A stretch of 64,000 nt of DNA from Sipunculus nudus (taxonomy: Eukaryota; Annelida; Sipuncula; Golfingiida; Sipunculidae): NCBI GenBank assembly GCA_026874595.1, contig CM049314.1, positions 51,755,812-51,819,811 of the forward strand, read 5' to 3'. Below are positions 12,722 to 25,789 of the stretch, in pieces. Made by a program: the position numbers and the translations under genes. The notes beneath the pieces are model-generated. The model ran no database searches. It was not told the origin of the DNA and was given only the letters and a program-made list of their open reading frames with translations. Numbering within the stretch: position 1 is the first letter of the stretch; each line of letters begins with the position of its first letter.

Positions 12722-14333
12722 TTAGCTCAGCTGACTATAAGTCATCTGAGCTATAGTCGTGGTCCTTTGTCCGTCGTCCGTCCGGCCATCCGGCCGTAAA
12801 CAGGGCACGTTTTAAAACCGTTGGACCTACGAATCCAAAATTCTGCATACCAATAGATGTCCCCAAAATCTCCTACCATACCAAAAATTGGGTCATTAGG
12901 ACTTTGTTCCTTCGAGATATTAAGGAAAAACCTCCGTTTTCCATAAAAAAGCCATTGTTACACTTAAAAGCTGCCTAATATCAAAACCACTGATCTGTTT
13001 TTGATCATATTTAGTATTCATATTTTTCCATACATTTTCTGTGCACATACCAAAAATTAGGTTAGTATTGGATATTATTTTGAAGTTATGGGCCCAAATA
13101 TAATGCAGTTTCTTAAAAATCAGGAAATATATTTGCTCACTTAACATGAGAATTGCTGAGGCTGGAGACTTTTTTTTCAGGAATATAACTTTATTTAATC
13201 AAGATTCAATTGTTTACCCAAAATTAGATCTGAATTTTGCAAATTTTTCAAGTTATTAGCATAAATAAAAAATCAGTACCTTAAATTTTGTCCAACTTTG
13301 GCAATGGCACGTTTTTTCCCTGTAATCACTGTCGATTTAATTTTCACAGCATATATACAAAAGGATTTAATCTTTTAAAATCTGAAATTTCAAAGGAATT
13401 GTTTGAAAAGAGTAGCTTTTATTCAAGTTTTCATACACCATGTCAAGTGTTGTTTACATCTGGCCCACCTAGTAATACAGTCTTCACTTGCATTATGTAA
13501 CCCACCCCAGGCAGCTTGCCTTGGCTAAGCTTGGCCACTACTAGCAGGCTTCCCCTCTGCCCTGCACTCCCACCCCCCACCCCCCAGCTGGTGCATAAAC
13601 TAGATGAATGTTATAATTTTCTGTATTTTATTTTATTTCTGGCTATGCTACATTTTAGATTTTGTATTGTACCACCAGGGTTACAATGATTAAAGTGCAC
13701 ATTTAATTGTGTCCACAAAGTGATGTATTGCTATGAAAGTGTGGATGTTCATCAGAGTGCTCATTAAAGATTTTAATTTGTTTGACTTATAACTCATGGT
13801 TGTATCAATTGTTACATGAAATTGTCTAAATAATAAAAATTTATATTGCTGATCCTTTATTTCAGTTCAAAAAATTAAACATTCCCAACTCCAGTTTGCT
13901 CCTGGTATAATATATTTGGTGTTTTGATCCTTGGATTAATTTTAACACATGTATTAGTTTCATAGTTGAGAATACTTTTCTTTTTTCCTGATACCATTTA
14001 AAAAATATAAAAATATTTAAATTTTTCCTGTTAGTGCTGTGGATTTAATTTCCACAGCATGTACACATTAGCATTTCATATGTTAAAATCTGAAATTTGA
14101 AACTAATTGATCAAAAACTGTAGATTTTATTCAAGTTCCCAGGTACCAAGTCTTCATTGTTTACATCAGATCAGTATAAATGCAGTGTACTGGGCAGTTA
14201 CATAACACCTTCAGGTCTGACCTACTGCCACTGTGAGTGTCTGGGTCAGGCTGGGTCAGGCAGTAATTACCAGAGAGCCTCTCTTTCTCTCTCTGTTTCT
14301 CTCTCTCTCTCTCTGGCAGTCCAGCTCTCTCTT

Positions 14334-14386
<53 letters not shown>

Positions 14387-15785
14387 CTCTCTCTCTTACC
14401 GTTATTGCCTCCCTTCCTCCCTCCATCCCATTCTGTTGACAGGTACTATAAACTAGATACATTAGCTATAAATGTTGATGCAATTTAGAAATGTGAATCA
14501 ATTGAAATATTAACAATCACATAAATGTTATACTGTAAATTAATAGTAACATTCGTTAACCTGGATAAAAATTATGTAATGAAAAAAAGGAATAAATGCA
14601 AATATTGTTAATTTTTTATTGGCTCAGTAGAATGGGGAAAAAAAATGATTTGCTTTGTTTCTCCATCTTTCTGTCTGTTTTAAATATTTAATGTTCATGA
14701 ATAAACTTTATAAACAAATTTATAAGCACTGTTGAATTAAATTTCATATCCTGTATGTATATGCAAGGGTGTTGTTACTCTCACCATCCCCTTCTTCATC
14801 CCACTGAGGCTTTGCTCCTTGGCACTGTGAACAATAGTTCTATGGCTATAGCATAAAATTTAATAATTAAAGAAAAGATCTGCAGAGAGACAGAGGCGTT
14901 GTAACTCATTATCATGATCATAACACAACTCAACACCCCCCCCCCCATCAAGTCATTGCACCTGTGGAGTGGGGATGTTATGGCAACTGTATACATATCA
15001 TAAAATTGATAAAAAAGGTTTAACAAATAAATTAGATCTCATCAGACAATTGTGTAAACTGTTGAACTGTTAACAGCTTATCAAAAATGTAACCAATGGA
15101 AAGGCATGGTCAGATCTCAGATATTATTTGCAACATTTTCTTCAATCATATAAACCAACCATGGCCCAAATTACCTCTTCCTCTCAAACTTTATCTACAT
15201 TTCATCATATTTTTAATATTTTAACCTTCTAGGTGGTTCAGTAATGTTGACCATTTGTCCATAGGTACCTAAGTACATGCCAGAAATTATGTCAATATTG
15301 TGTAATATGTAGACGTGAGGGTCATCAAAATAATGTACCTTGTCAAGAACAATCTTGTCAAGATATCATGTCATACAATCACAAATTCATTAATCCCCTC
15401 ATCAGCATAGTTAATCATAACCTTGTATCTGTCAAATTGAAAGCTTGCAGTTTTCCATACACTATAGATCCTTAAACAAATAGCCTTATCATCATTATAC
15501 CACTGCTTAGTATACTGTCATTGCATTCATATTTGCTCAAATAAATTGTTTTTTTCGACCCCTCCCAAATAAATAAAAAATAAACCACTATATTTTACTC
15601 CATATTAATCCATCAGTCAGATTATTTCATATATCATTTACTCACATATTACATTATATTCCTTTATAAAAGCCCAACATGACCATGATATTCATAAGCT
15701 TTTTCTACTCAATATAGTATAACAATGGTGATACATTTATAGTCCAATCATGATCAGCTGAGCGCTGTGACCCATGGGTCCCTTG
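12722..15785 (+). mobile_element. Helentron-like D element nested inside D1
   Basis: It starts TTAGCTCAGCTGACTATAAG directly after GAAGCTAGAGAT of the host D copy and ends CAGCTGAGCGCTGTGACCCATGGGTCCCTTG, with T on both sides. The host reading resumes in register after it. Length is about 3.06 kb, longer than D5 and D6 because of internal differences including a CT microsatellite and a poly-C tract. Confidence 0.75.
14281..14398. repeat. CT microsatellite
   Basis: Imperfect (CT)n of about 115 bp. A shorter version occupies the homologous place in another D copy (23877-23942), so it is part of a D subfamily that has expanded and contracted. The long SLSLSL and RERERE open frames across it are artefacts. 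Confidence 0.9.
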
Positions 15786-16875
15786 TTTGTCAGGGATGTA
15801 ACATTATTTTATCAAGATTCAATTGAATACCCAAAATTTGTTCTGAATTTTTCAAATTTTATAAGTTATTAGTATAAATATAAAATGAGTACCTTAAATT
15901 TTGCCCTACTTTGACCATGGCACGTTTGTTTCCTGAGAGCACTGTTGATTTAATTTTCATTTCATGCACACATAAGGATTTCATCTTTGTAGTTTAGAAA
16001 GCTGAAAGGAATTGGCCAAATATTGTAGCTTTTATTAATGTTTTTATGAGACCATGTCAGACCCAGGCTTAATCCAGCCCCTCTTCAGTCACCTGTATGT
16101 TGACCTTGTTGACCTTTCATTAGATTATGCATGCTTGAGCGAAGCATACACTGGGGCAGCCAGGCAGCTAATGCCCAGCCACAGTTGATCCAGGTGTCCA
16201 ACCTAACTCATCTAGTAGTTGTTTTGAAAAACAACATAACATTAAACAATAAATTAATAATTTTGTATTGGTTTTTCATAACAAATTAAAGAAAAATTAA
16301 TAGAAAAGGAATTTGTAAGTTGATGAGTAACAGAAAATTAACTTGCAGTTACTGATGATGTAAGAATCTTGTATGGATGGATAGAATGTCAGTGTCAATG
16401 TTATTCCAAATAACACCATGCAGTCACCTATGGTATTTTTCAGTGAAATTTTAATGATAAAAAAATAAATCATATTATTCATTACAAATCATTAGGGATC
16501 ATATGAAGGAAATTAATGATAGACAAAGATGCAGTTGATAATATTAATCTAGATTCCTACTGTGTCTAGTGTGTAGATTGATGTGAAAGTAGTCCAAAGT
16601 GAATATATTACATTTATTTTTTTTTAATATAAATAAAAGCCATAAAACCAGGTACTTATGATCATTATTTAAATTTGTGAATTTTGTATATTGTGGATTC
16701 TCAACATCTTTGTTTGGCTAAAACTGAATAAATACTAGACATGGTGCGAATGCTTTGCAAATGTATTTGAATATGAATATGAATATGTACTGCATTAAAA
16801 AATTTTATCGCATAAGAATGGGAATTCAGGTAAAAATGAAAGTATTTGAATACCAGTGCAGATACTTTCAAAATG

Positions 16876-16899
16876 TATTCATGAATGCATTCATGAATA
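16876..16899. repeat. Perfect 24-bp palindrome conserved in family D
   Basis: TATTCATGAATG followed by its exact reverse complement. The same 24 bp occurs at 42886-42909 and 46464-46487 in two other D copies, although the flanks differ by substitutions. It could be a structural or protein-binding site of the element. Confidence 0.7.
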
Positions 16900-17295
16900 T
16901 ATTCTATTATATTATTTCAATAATCATTTCAGGTATATTTTATTTTAAAAAATCATATGATTTTCTTTTTTTTTTTTAATAAAAATTCTATTGGCACAAT
17001 ATTTGTTAATAAATTTTAATAAATAGTTGAACTCTTTTATTATATGTGCTGCATATAAGTTATATGGCCAAGTCAAAATCTGTGTGTCAATAGCACTCCA
17101 TTTGTTAATAAAATAAATGAAATCAATCCTTTTCCCTGTCTCCAAAGATACTATCAAAATCATACATAAGCTAAACACCAACAACTCATAATAAAGCTTA
17201 TATTTAATACCACACAAAACAAGCATGTGCCTCTTTCCCAAATCATATTTTTTATCATATATAACAGCTGAGCGCCGTGACCCATGAGTCCCTTG

Positions 17296-17689
17296 TTTAA
17301 TTTATTAGCTAAAATTATACAAATTGCTATGATACAGGGTCAGGAAAAGTATTCATATCTTTGGAATTTGGAAAGCTATTTGCATCAATAACACACCAGG
17401 TGAAAGCTATTAATGTCTACAATCAACTGACATCAAACTTGTTTTAAAACAGGCATTATATAAGATGTTATATTTAAATAATACATTTATAACAGTATGT
17501 ACCGCAAAATTGCAATTTCGGGGCAAGTACATTTCAAAACAGGCTGATATTTTACAGAAAGCTACCACTTTCATACTGCTATCAGGCATTTCTATTATCT
17601 ACACACATACACCTTTAAAAAAAAACATTGATAGCAATTGTCACCTGTTTGGTACCAGTTAACCCTCTGGCTGATGTACTACTCCTCGC
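17296..17689. other. No gene seen
   Basis: AT-rich. It contains the reverse-complement partner (about 17557-17620) of the 8464-8525 repeat and no other recognisable structure. Confidence 0.45.
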
Positions 17690-18645
17690 TAAGTACCCCC
17701 CAGAATATTAAAAATGTGATACAAAAACTCTGCATTAGTTTCAAGAGAACTCCTCTGAGACCCTTTGACTGATCTTTCCGAAACCTAGCATAGTTCTTCC
17801 TTCACCTATTTTTTTGTGTCTAACAAAGACAGATGGTACCATTGGCAACCTTTTCTGTGCAGTGTGGATCTGGGTGTCTGTTAGATAACAGCCAATATCT
17901 CAGGAGTGGCTCTATGTATTGTGCTGAAAGTGAAAGTTTGCATGTCCATAGACCTTGGATCTCTCTATCTCCTAATGGTGACTGGTGGCACCACCTACAA
18001 TACTTTTTGCGTAGAGTCCATATGTGCATTTGCCATCTGTTCGTCTTAGTGGTTCTTCAGTGTATTAGGTTGAAATTATGCATGTTCATAGATCTTCAAC
18101 ACCTACATCTCATAAACAAGACTGGTGGCGCCGTCTGCAGTCATTTTCGCGTGGCATTCATTGGTATATTTGCTTTTGGTTAAAATTGCTCATATCTCAG
18201 AAATGTTTCAAGATATTAGTCTGAAATTTGGCATGTTCATCCATCTTGGAAAGTTTTCTGGTAAACCAGACAGATTGTGCCACACAGTTTTGTAGAATAA
18301 TTTATAAATAACCTTTTCTCAGGAGGGACTTGCCATATTTGCCTAAAACATAGATCTTGGACTCCTCCATTTTGTACTCAAGACTGGTGCAGCCACCTCA
18401 ATCATTTTCCTGTGGCATCTATCAGTACATCTACTTTGGGTGAAAATTGCTCATATCTCAGGAGTGGTTTAAGGTATTGGTCTGAAATTTGGCATGTCCA
18501 TCCATCTTGGAAAATTTTCTCGTAAACCAGACATTTCTAAGGACTCTTCATAAAATTCATGATTTTTTGGCACTCAGGCAGTCATCTTTCTCATTGTTCA
18601 AGATTCCTTGAATTCAGCTGAGTGTCATGGCCCATGGGCCACTAG
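17690..18645 (+). mobile_element. D-like element fragment with diverged 3' hairpin
   Basis: Contains diverged units with CATATCTCAG-AAATTTGGCATGT-CATCCATCTTGGA repeated near 18190 and 18455, and GCGCC or GCACC palindrome relics near 17985 and 18126. The 3' end has CAGCTGAGTGTCATGG, then CCCATGGGCCACTAG and TTT. The stem is GGCCCATGGGCC instead of GACCCATGGGTC: both partners of one base pair have changed. No intact 5' terminus is visible. Confidence 0.55.
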
Positions 18646-18648
18646 TTT

Positions 18649-18867
18649 GGGATCCGCAGGAGATATGCAACTTCTTGATCGAACCTCGGACGTCCCACAT
18701 ACAAAACAAAAAGAGCTTCTCTTTCAGCGAACTACCTCTTCTGAGCAGCAGTCCGTGCAAAGCTCCTCACAGAGGAAGTGCTGGGCGACTGTGAGCCTTC
18801 ACAGCTCCTGCATCGCATGGAGCAGCTCCTCAGTGAACAGAAGCTTGAAAAAGGGATATTGAAATAG
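18649..18867 (+). pseudogene. LTR retrotransposon gag fragment, frameshifted
   Basis: One frame reads KELLFQRTTSSEQQSVQ and a second frame downstream reads LGDCEPSQLLHRMEQLL, followed by a stop at 18865-18867. The pattern LGD.(K/E)PSQLL..M..L is characteristic of gag proteins of Ty3/Gypsy-type (and related) LTR retrotransposons. The frame change and the absence of LTRs, protease or reverse transcriptase nearby show a dead fragment of about 70 codons. It sits exactly after the CTAG end of the D-like fragment, so it may be flanking host sequence or captured cargo. Confidence 0.6.
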
Positions 18868-19230
18868 CTGTCACAAGATCAAAGGTCAAGGTTATGGGCC
18901 ATCTGTCCACAAATGTGTTTCTGGATGATAACTCAAGTTTGGATTGATATATTGGTTACAAATGATTTATGCATTACCTACCAAAAACAACCCTTTTGAT
19001 TTTGGGTTCATTAGGTCAAAGGTCAAGGTCACAGTACCCACTTCTTTAAATGATTGTGGATGCATTTTTTGTCATACACATATAGCTGACTTGCCAATAG
19101 GGGAAAAACCTGATTTATTTTCTGGTCACAAGGTCAAAGGTCAAGGTCACATGATCCAAATTTTGTAAAAGCTCATAAAAATATACTGATAGACAAATTC
19201 AGCTGAGCTTTAAGACCCATGGGTCCATAG
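18868..19230 (+). mobile_element. D/B-like fragment with nuclear-receptor-type direct repeats
   Basis: Contains AGGTCAAAGGTCAAGGTCA twice (about 19013 and 19130), as in the B1 array, and finishes with CAGCTGAGCTTTAAG then ACCCATGGGTCCATAG before TTTT. This is a D-like 3' terminus. The 5' part is not identifiable. Confidence 0.5.
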
Positions 19231-19430
19231 TTTTACACCCTCATAAAGGTATTGGCACACTTTAGCCAAAGCCAACTTTAGCACTTTCAGGGAACTTGAC
19301 TTTACATGCATTCCAAAACCAATATTTTCAACTCATTTCAAATTCAGTGCATGCTTGAGGGAAGAAAAATTGCTCGTATTAGTTTGAAGACCCAGAAATA
19401 TTTTATTTACATAAATAGCGCATTTCCTTT

Positions 19431-22400
19431 TTAGCTCAGCTGACTATAAGTCATCTGAGCTATAGTCTTGGTCCATTGTCCGTCGTCCGTCCGTCTGTCC
19501 GTCCGTCCGTCCGTCAGTAGATGTGGCACGTTTTGAAACCGTAAACCCTAGGAATCCAAAATTCAGCATAATGTTAGATATCCCCAAGATCTCCTACCAA
19601 ACCGAAAACTGGGTCTTTGCGACTTCGTCCTTTGAGAAATTAAGGAAAAACCTCAATTTTTTATTAAAATCCTATTTTCACTTTTCAGGACTGCCTAATA
19701 TCAAAACCACTCATCTGTTTTTCCTCATATTTACCATAAATAATCCTCTATATAGTTCCTATGTACATGCAAGAAATTGGGTCTGTATTATATAATTGTA
19801 TCCGCCAAAACGAAGTTTTGCGGATACTATGTTTTTGACCGGGTTCCGCCGCCGCCGCCGCCGCCGCGTTCGTTTCCGGAGAACTCCTCTGAGACTACTG
19901 GACAGATTTTTCCGAAACTTACACAAATTATCGGGTCACATGTGAACTGGTGCCTAACCAAGTGACCTTGACCTCTGACCTTTCGTCTCTGCCCAGCGTC
20001 CATTTGTGCGTCTGTTTACACACATAAACCCATATATCTCGGGAACCGTTTGACCGATCCGGAAAATTTTTTTACACAAATGTAGCCCTGGGATAGCTTT
20101 ATAACATACACAACAAAAGGTGGCGCCACCTGCAACCATGTTTGCACAGTGTCCATCTGTTCATCTGCCTGGGGTTAAAATCACTCATATCTCTGCAGTG
20201 GTTTGACTAATTCACCTAAAATTTGGCATGCATATACATCCTAGATAGCTTTCTCAATTTTATGACTGGTGGCGCCACCTACATTCACGTTAACGCTCCA
20301 CACATAAACCCATATATCTCGGGAACCGTTTGACCGATCCGGAAAAAAATTTTACACAAATGTAGCCCTGGGATAGCTTTATAACATACACAACAAAAGG
20401 TGGCGCCACCTGCAACCATGTTTGCACGGTGTCCATTTGTTCATCTGCCTGGGGTTAAAATCACTCATATCTCTGCAGTGGTTTGACTAATTCACCTAAA
20501 AATCGGCATGCATATACATCCTAGATAGCTTTCTTGATTTTATGACAGGTGGCGCCACCTACATTCACGTTAACGCTCCACACATAAACCCATATATCTC
20601 GGGAACCGTTTGACCGATCCGGAAAAAAATTTTACACAAATGTAGCCCTGGGATAGCTTTATAACATACACAACAAAAGATGGCGCCACCTGCAACCATG
20701 TTTGCACAGTGTCCATTTGTTCATCTGCCTGGGGTTAAAATCACTCATATCTCTGCAATGGTTTGACTAATTCACCTAAAATTTGGCATGCGTATACATC
20801 CTAGATAGCTTCCTTGATTTTATGACAGGTGGCGCCACCTACATTCATGTTAACGCTGCAGACATCCAAGCTCATATCTCGGGAACCGTTTGACCGATCC
20901 GGAAAAAATTTTTACACAAATGTAGCCCTGGGATAGCTTTATAACATACACAACAAAAGGTGGCGCCACCTGCAACCATGTTTGCACAGCATCCATCTGT
21001 TTGTCTGCTGTGGGATAAAATCACTCATATCTCTGCAGTGGTTTGACTTTTCCACTTGAAATTTTGCATGTGTATATATCTTGGATAGTTTCTCGTTCAA
21101 ATAACAGGTGGCGCCACCTACAATCATGTTTATGTGGCAGAGATCCAATACTAATATTTTACATATGTAACTCTATATCCCCTTGCCACTCAATCCATGC
21201 CTCACTTCACCCGTCCTTCTCTGATTTTGGCGGATACACGTAGTCGCTTGTCGACTACCCGTATTCTAGTTTAAAAAAGTGATGGGCCCAAACATAATGC
21301 ATTTTGTAAATAATCAGGAAAAAAATTTGATCACTTAACACAAAACTTGTTAAAGCTAAGCACTTTTTTTCCAGTAATATAACTTTTATTTATCAAAATT
21401 AAATTGTATACCCAAAATTTGATCAAAATCTTTTAAATTTTTTAAAATATTAGCAAAAATAAAAAATTGGTACCTTAAACTTTGCCCAACTTTGACCATG
21501 GCACGTTTTTTTCCTGAAACTGCTGTGGATTTAATTTTCAATGCATGTTTTTGTTAGCATTTCAACTGTTAACATTTAAAATTTGAAACCAGTTGATCAA
21601 AAACTGTAGATTTTATTCAAGTTTTCAAGCACCATGTCACATATTGTTTACATCAACCTAGTGTTATGCAGTTTGCTAGAGCTCAGCTCCCCAGCTTCAG
21701 CTCTAAGTTCCTTAAATTAGGCATACAGTAAGAAGTCTCCAAAATCCCCTACCATGCCAAGAATTTGGTCACCAGAACTTAATTCCTTCGAGATATTAAT
21801 GAAAAACTTCATTTTGTCATTAAAAACCCCTTTGTTACACTTCAGGACTGCCTAGTATCAAAACCACTGATCTGACTTTGATCATATATAATATACATAT
21901 TTTTCTATACATTCGCTATGCACATGCCAGAAATGATGTCAGTATTGCGTAATTGTTTTAAGTTATGTGCACAAACAAAATTGACTTTGTAAAAAATCAG
22001 GAAAAATATATACTCAGGTTACATGAAAATTATTGAAGCTAGAGAATTTTTTTCAAGTATATAACTTTGTTTAATTAAGATTCAATTGTATACCCAAAAT
22101 TAGATCTGTATTTTGTAAATTTTATAAGGTATTAGCATAAACATAAAATCAATACCTGAAATTTTACCCAACTTTGACCATGGCAAATTTTTTTCCTGTG
22201 AGTACTGTTGATTTAATTTTCTCAGAATGTAAACATAAGTATTTATTGTGTTTAAATCTGAAATTTGAAACTAAAAGGTTGAAAATTAGGCTAGTTATTA
22301 AATTTTATCTTGAGGCTCTATTGTAGTCACTTGCTTTGTTCCAGATGCAGGTAGGCCACTCCAGGTCACTGGAAGTCAGCTATGCCAGGGTTCCTGATTT

Positions 22401-25400
22401 GTTTCAGTCACTGGGGGAGATCCCCTGCTGTGACAGGTGTACAATTGTTCTCATATCACACCCCCTCCCCCCCCCCCCCCCATGAATATATAAATATACA
22501 TTTGTATGCATGATGTGGTGTTATATGACAAGATTGAGATTTATGATGATGCAATTTAGAATTATGAATCAACGTTTATATTCAGAAATATATGTTATAT
22601 TGGAAATGTATACAAATTTAACTTAAAATAAAAAATGAGGATCTAATACAAACATGTGTTCATTATTTTCGAGCCTCAGCAGAATTGGAGATCAGGCTTT
22701 GTTTGCCCTGAATGTTTATGCAAAAGTGTTGTTAATCCCATCTCTTCCCCCCCCCCCCCCCCCCCCCCCCCCCGGCTGTCATTGATCCTTAGCACCTCAC
22801 CGTCACCTGTGCACTGGGACATTAGTTATTATTGCAAATGTGTACAATTTTTTCAATTTGAAAGATAATTGGATTAGAAAACATTAAGATCTAATATTGA
22901 AACATATTCTTGCCCCAGGAGAATGGAACATAAAGTGATCAGCTCTTGTCTGTCCATCATCTCTCAATTATCATTAAATATATATACTAATTATGAAATT
23001 TTTCCTTTAAGCACTGTTGAAATAACTTTCATATGCTGTATGTGTATGGATTTAAGCCATTAAAGTCTGAAATTTGAAAGCAATTTATGTATTCAGATGT
23101 GTAATATTGCAGATGAAAAACTTTAAAATATTAAAATATATTATCAGCTTTGTTTGTCTAACAGTCTGTCTGTCCTTTTTTAAATTTTATGTAATTGTGA
23201 ATGAACTATTTAATCCTGTAAGTATTGTTGAATTAAGTGGAAATCCTATATGTATATACACTATGTTAATACAGAGATGTTGTAACTCCCATCATTCCAG
23301 CCCCCCCCCCCCCCAACCACCACCACCAGGTCCTTGCATCTGGGGACTGGAGACATCAGTTATATTTCAACTGTATACATTTTATAAAATAAAAATACAT
23401 ATATTTAATAATATATATTATGTAAAATAGATCAAATTGAGCAAATGTGTAAACTACTGAACTGTCAACAAATTATCATAAAGCCAGCCAATGATCATGG
23501 TAATAATATACATCTTATGTTCACAAACTGCTCACATGCTTCAATTTTGACATTAGAGAATGCATGGTTTGGTCACAAAATATTATTTGCAACAATTTCT
23601 CACTCATCAATACAAACCAATCATGTCAACCAGCCATGGCATATATTACCTTTTCCTCTTAGACTTGATCTCCATTATTATTTAAGATTTTTACTTTCAA
23701 GGTCAACTTCAGCTGAGCACAGTGACCCATATTTATAGCACCATGTCTTGAATGTTTACATCAAGTTATTGGTTAACAGTGTTCCAGGCTGTTACATAAC
23801 ACCTTCACTCCTTGCCTACTGCTTCTGTGAGTGTCTGGGTCAGGCTGGGTCAGGCAGTAATTACCAGAGAGCCTTTCTCCTCTCTCTTTCCCTTTCTCTC
23901 TTTCTAGCTCTCTTTTTCTCTCTCTCTCTTTCTCTCTCTCTCACCCCTATGCCTCCCTTCCTCCCTCCACCCCATTCTGTTGACAGGTACTATAAACCTA
24001 ATTTATTAGATATATATGTTGATGCAATTAAGAAATGTGAATCAACTGAAATATTCACATATATATGTTATACTCTAAATGTATAGTTACATTTTCAAAC
24101 CTGGAAAAAAATGATGTTATAAAAAAAGGAATTTATGTAAAAATTGTTCATAATTTCTTGGCTCAGAAGAATGGGAATTAAAATTATTTGCTTTGTTTCT
24201 CCAGCTTTCTTGCCTGTTTTAAATATTTAATAATTATGAATAAACTTTTTTTTCCTGTAAGCTCTTATTAATTAAATTTCATATCCTGTACGTATATGCA
24301 AGGGTATTGTAACTCCCACCATCCCCTTCCCCCACCCCACTAAGTCCTTGCTCCTTTGCACTGTCAACAATAGTGCTATTGCTATAGCATAAAATTTAAT
24401 AATTTGAAGAAAATATATACAGAGAGACAGAGGCGTTGTAACTCCCATCGTAACCCCCCCCCCCCTCCATCAAGTCCTTCCGCCTGTGGAGTGGGGATTT
24501 TATAGCAACTGTATACATATCATAAAATAGAAAAAAAAGTTTAATTAAAGTTTAAATTAAAAAAATTGGATCTCATTAGACAAATGTGTAAAATGTTTAA
24601 CTGTCAACAGCCTGTCAAAAAGGTATCCAATGAAAAAGCAAGGTCAGATCTTAAAATATTATTTGCAACAATTTCTTCAATCATATCAACCAACCATAGC
24701 CTAGATTACCTCTTTCTCTCAGACTTTATTTACATTTCATAATATTTTAGATTTTGACCGTCCAGGTGTTTAAGTACTGTTGAATGCTCCGTCCCTCTCA
24801 CTCTATCTCCTTTTCTCTCTACATCCAACCCTCCTTGCTGCCCACACTGTTTCCTTCTCCGAACCCCATCCCAATGTCAGCCTCAGTAAACGAGAACAAG
24901 TTGAATCAGATATATTCATATTTTTATATATTTTATAACTGTTTGTTACCTATGTACGTCCCAGAAATTATGTCTATACTGTGTAATATGTAGACGTGGT
25001 GGGCATCATTATAATGTACCTTGTCAAGACCTATGAGATATCATGTCATACAGTCACAATTCATAAATCCACTCTTCAGCATAGTTAATAATAACATTAT
25101 ATATGTCAAATTGAAATCTTGCGGACTTCCATACACTATAGATCCTTCTACAAATAGCCTTATCATCATTCTACCACTGCTTAGTGTTCTGTCATTGCAT
25201 TCATATTTGCTCAGATATATTGCTATTTTCAACAGCTCCCAAATAAATAAAAAATAAACCACTATATTTACTCCATATTAATCCATCAGTCAGGTAATTT
25301 CATACATGATTTACTCACATATGACATTATATTCCTTTATAATAGCCTAATAGGTCCATGATATTCATAAGGTTTGTCGACTAAATATAGTATCACAGTG

Positions 25401-25458
25401 GTGATACATTTATAGTTCAATCATGATCAGCTGAGGGCCGTGACCCATAGGTCCCTTG
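19431..25458 (+). mobile_element. Composite Helentron-like D element (D3) hosting A2
   Basis: Starts TTAGCTCAGCTGACTATAAG; A2 interrupts it at 19798-21269. D sequence then continues through two diverged halves, with a partial 3' terminus at 23711-23730 (CAGCTGAGCACAGTGACCC) that breaks off into D sequence again, and a full terminus CAGCTGAGGGCCGTGACCC ... CCCTTG at 25429-25458. The internal junction suggests recombination between two D subfamilies, or an insertion that has lost one end. Poly-C tracts lie near 22456-22481, 22746-22774, 23299-23314 and 24456-24466. Confidence 0.6.
19798..21269 (+). mobile_element. Helentron-like element A2, complete, 1.47 kb, nested in D3
   Basis: 5' GTATCCGCCAAAACGAAG with the hairpin partner GTTTTGCGGATAC; 3' GATTTTGGCGGATACACG, then the hairpin GTAGTCG-CTTGT-CGACTAC and CCGTATTCTAG followed by TTT. 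Host D sequence reads ...TATAATT before it and TTTAAAAAAG after it. Uninterrupted D copies (37206) read TATAATTTAAAAAAG, so either element termini include TT or a TT was duplicated. The interior has about four 277-bp units of the A1 type and a CCG repeat after the 5' hairpin. Confidence 0.8.
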
Positions 25459-25745
25459 TTTCCATTCAAAAATAGAACACCCTTTGCTCTCTCACTTTTT
25501 AGACCATTCCTCTTTCACTGTTCTAATACCAGAGCATTCCCCTTTGCTATTCTTAAGCAGATACATACTCTAAATATGCTTTTTTTTCATGCATGTTTAT
25601 GAAACTCCGAGTAATCCATCATTTGTAATTGCTATAGTAAAATGTGAATTTCAGCTGAACTTTGAGACCTATGGATCACTATGGGTTCTATCAGGTATAA
25701 ATTCTTATCTAATATTAGGTCATCAAGGCAGGTCCCATTCCCCAT
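25459..25745. other. Intron or flank with one degenerate D-like 3' end
   Basis: No gene. At about 25653 a degenerate CAGCTGAACTTTGAGACCTATGG resembles the family D 3' terminus. Confidence 0.4.
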
Positions 25746-25776
25746 CAGCTGAGTGCCGTGATACATAGGTCACTTG
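25746..25776 (+). mobile_element. D-like 3' terminus abutting the photolyase splice acceptor
   Basis: CAGCTGAGTGCCGTGATACA then TAGGTCACTTG and TTTT: a degenerate family D 3' terminus in the usual orientation. It ends 13 nt upstream of the exon at 25790, so the presumed branch point of this intron lies in transposon-derived sequence. Confidence 0.6.
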
Positions 25777-25789
25777 TTTTATTTACCAG

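Larger units (their letters stand above)
9737..17295 (+). mobile_element. Helentron-like element D1 (outer), interrupted by E1 and an inner D
   Basis: The 5' end TTAGCTCAGCTGACT folds with AGTCATCTGAGC. The 3' end at about 17260-17295 has CAGCTGAGCGCCGTG, the inverse of the 5' GCTCAGCTG, then the hairpin GACCCATGAGTC and a CCTTG end followed by TTT. Internal D sequence stops at 10355 where E1 begins, resumes at about 12483, stops at 12721 where another D begins, and resumes at 15786 with GTCAGGGATGTAACATT, exactly the continuation seen in the uninterrupted copy at 41829. No ORF has transposase character. Confidence 0.7.

Noticed and set aside
14157-14462. Long SLSLSL / RERERE open frames
   Set aside because: They are translations of a CT microsatellite.
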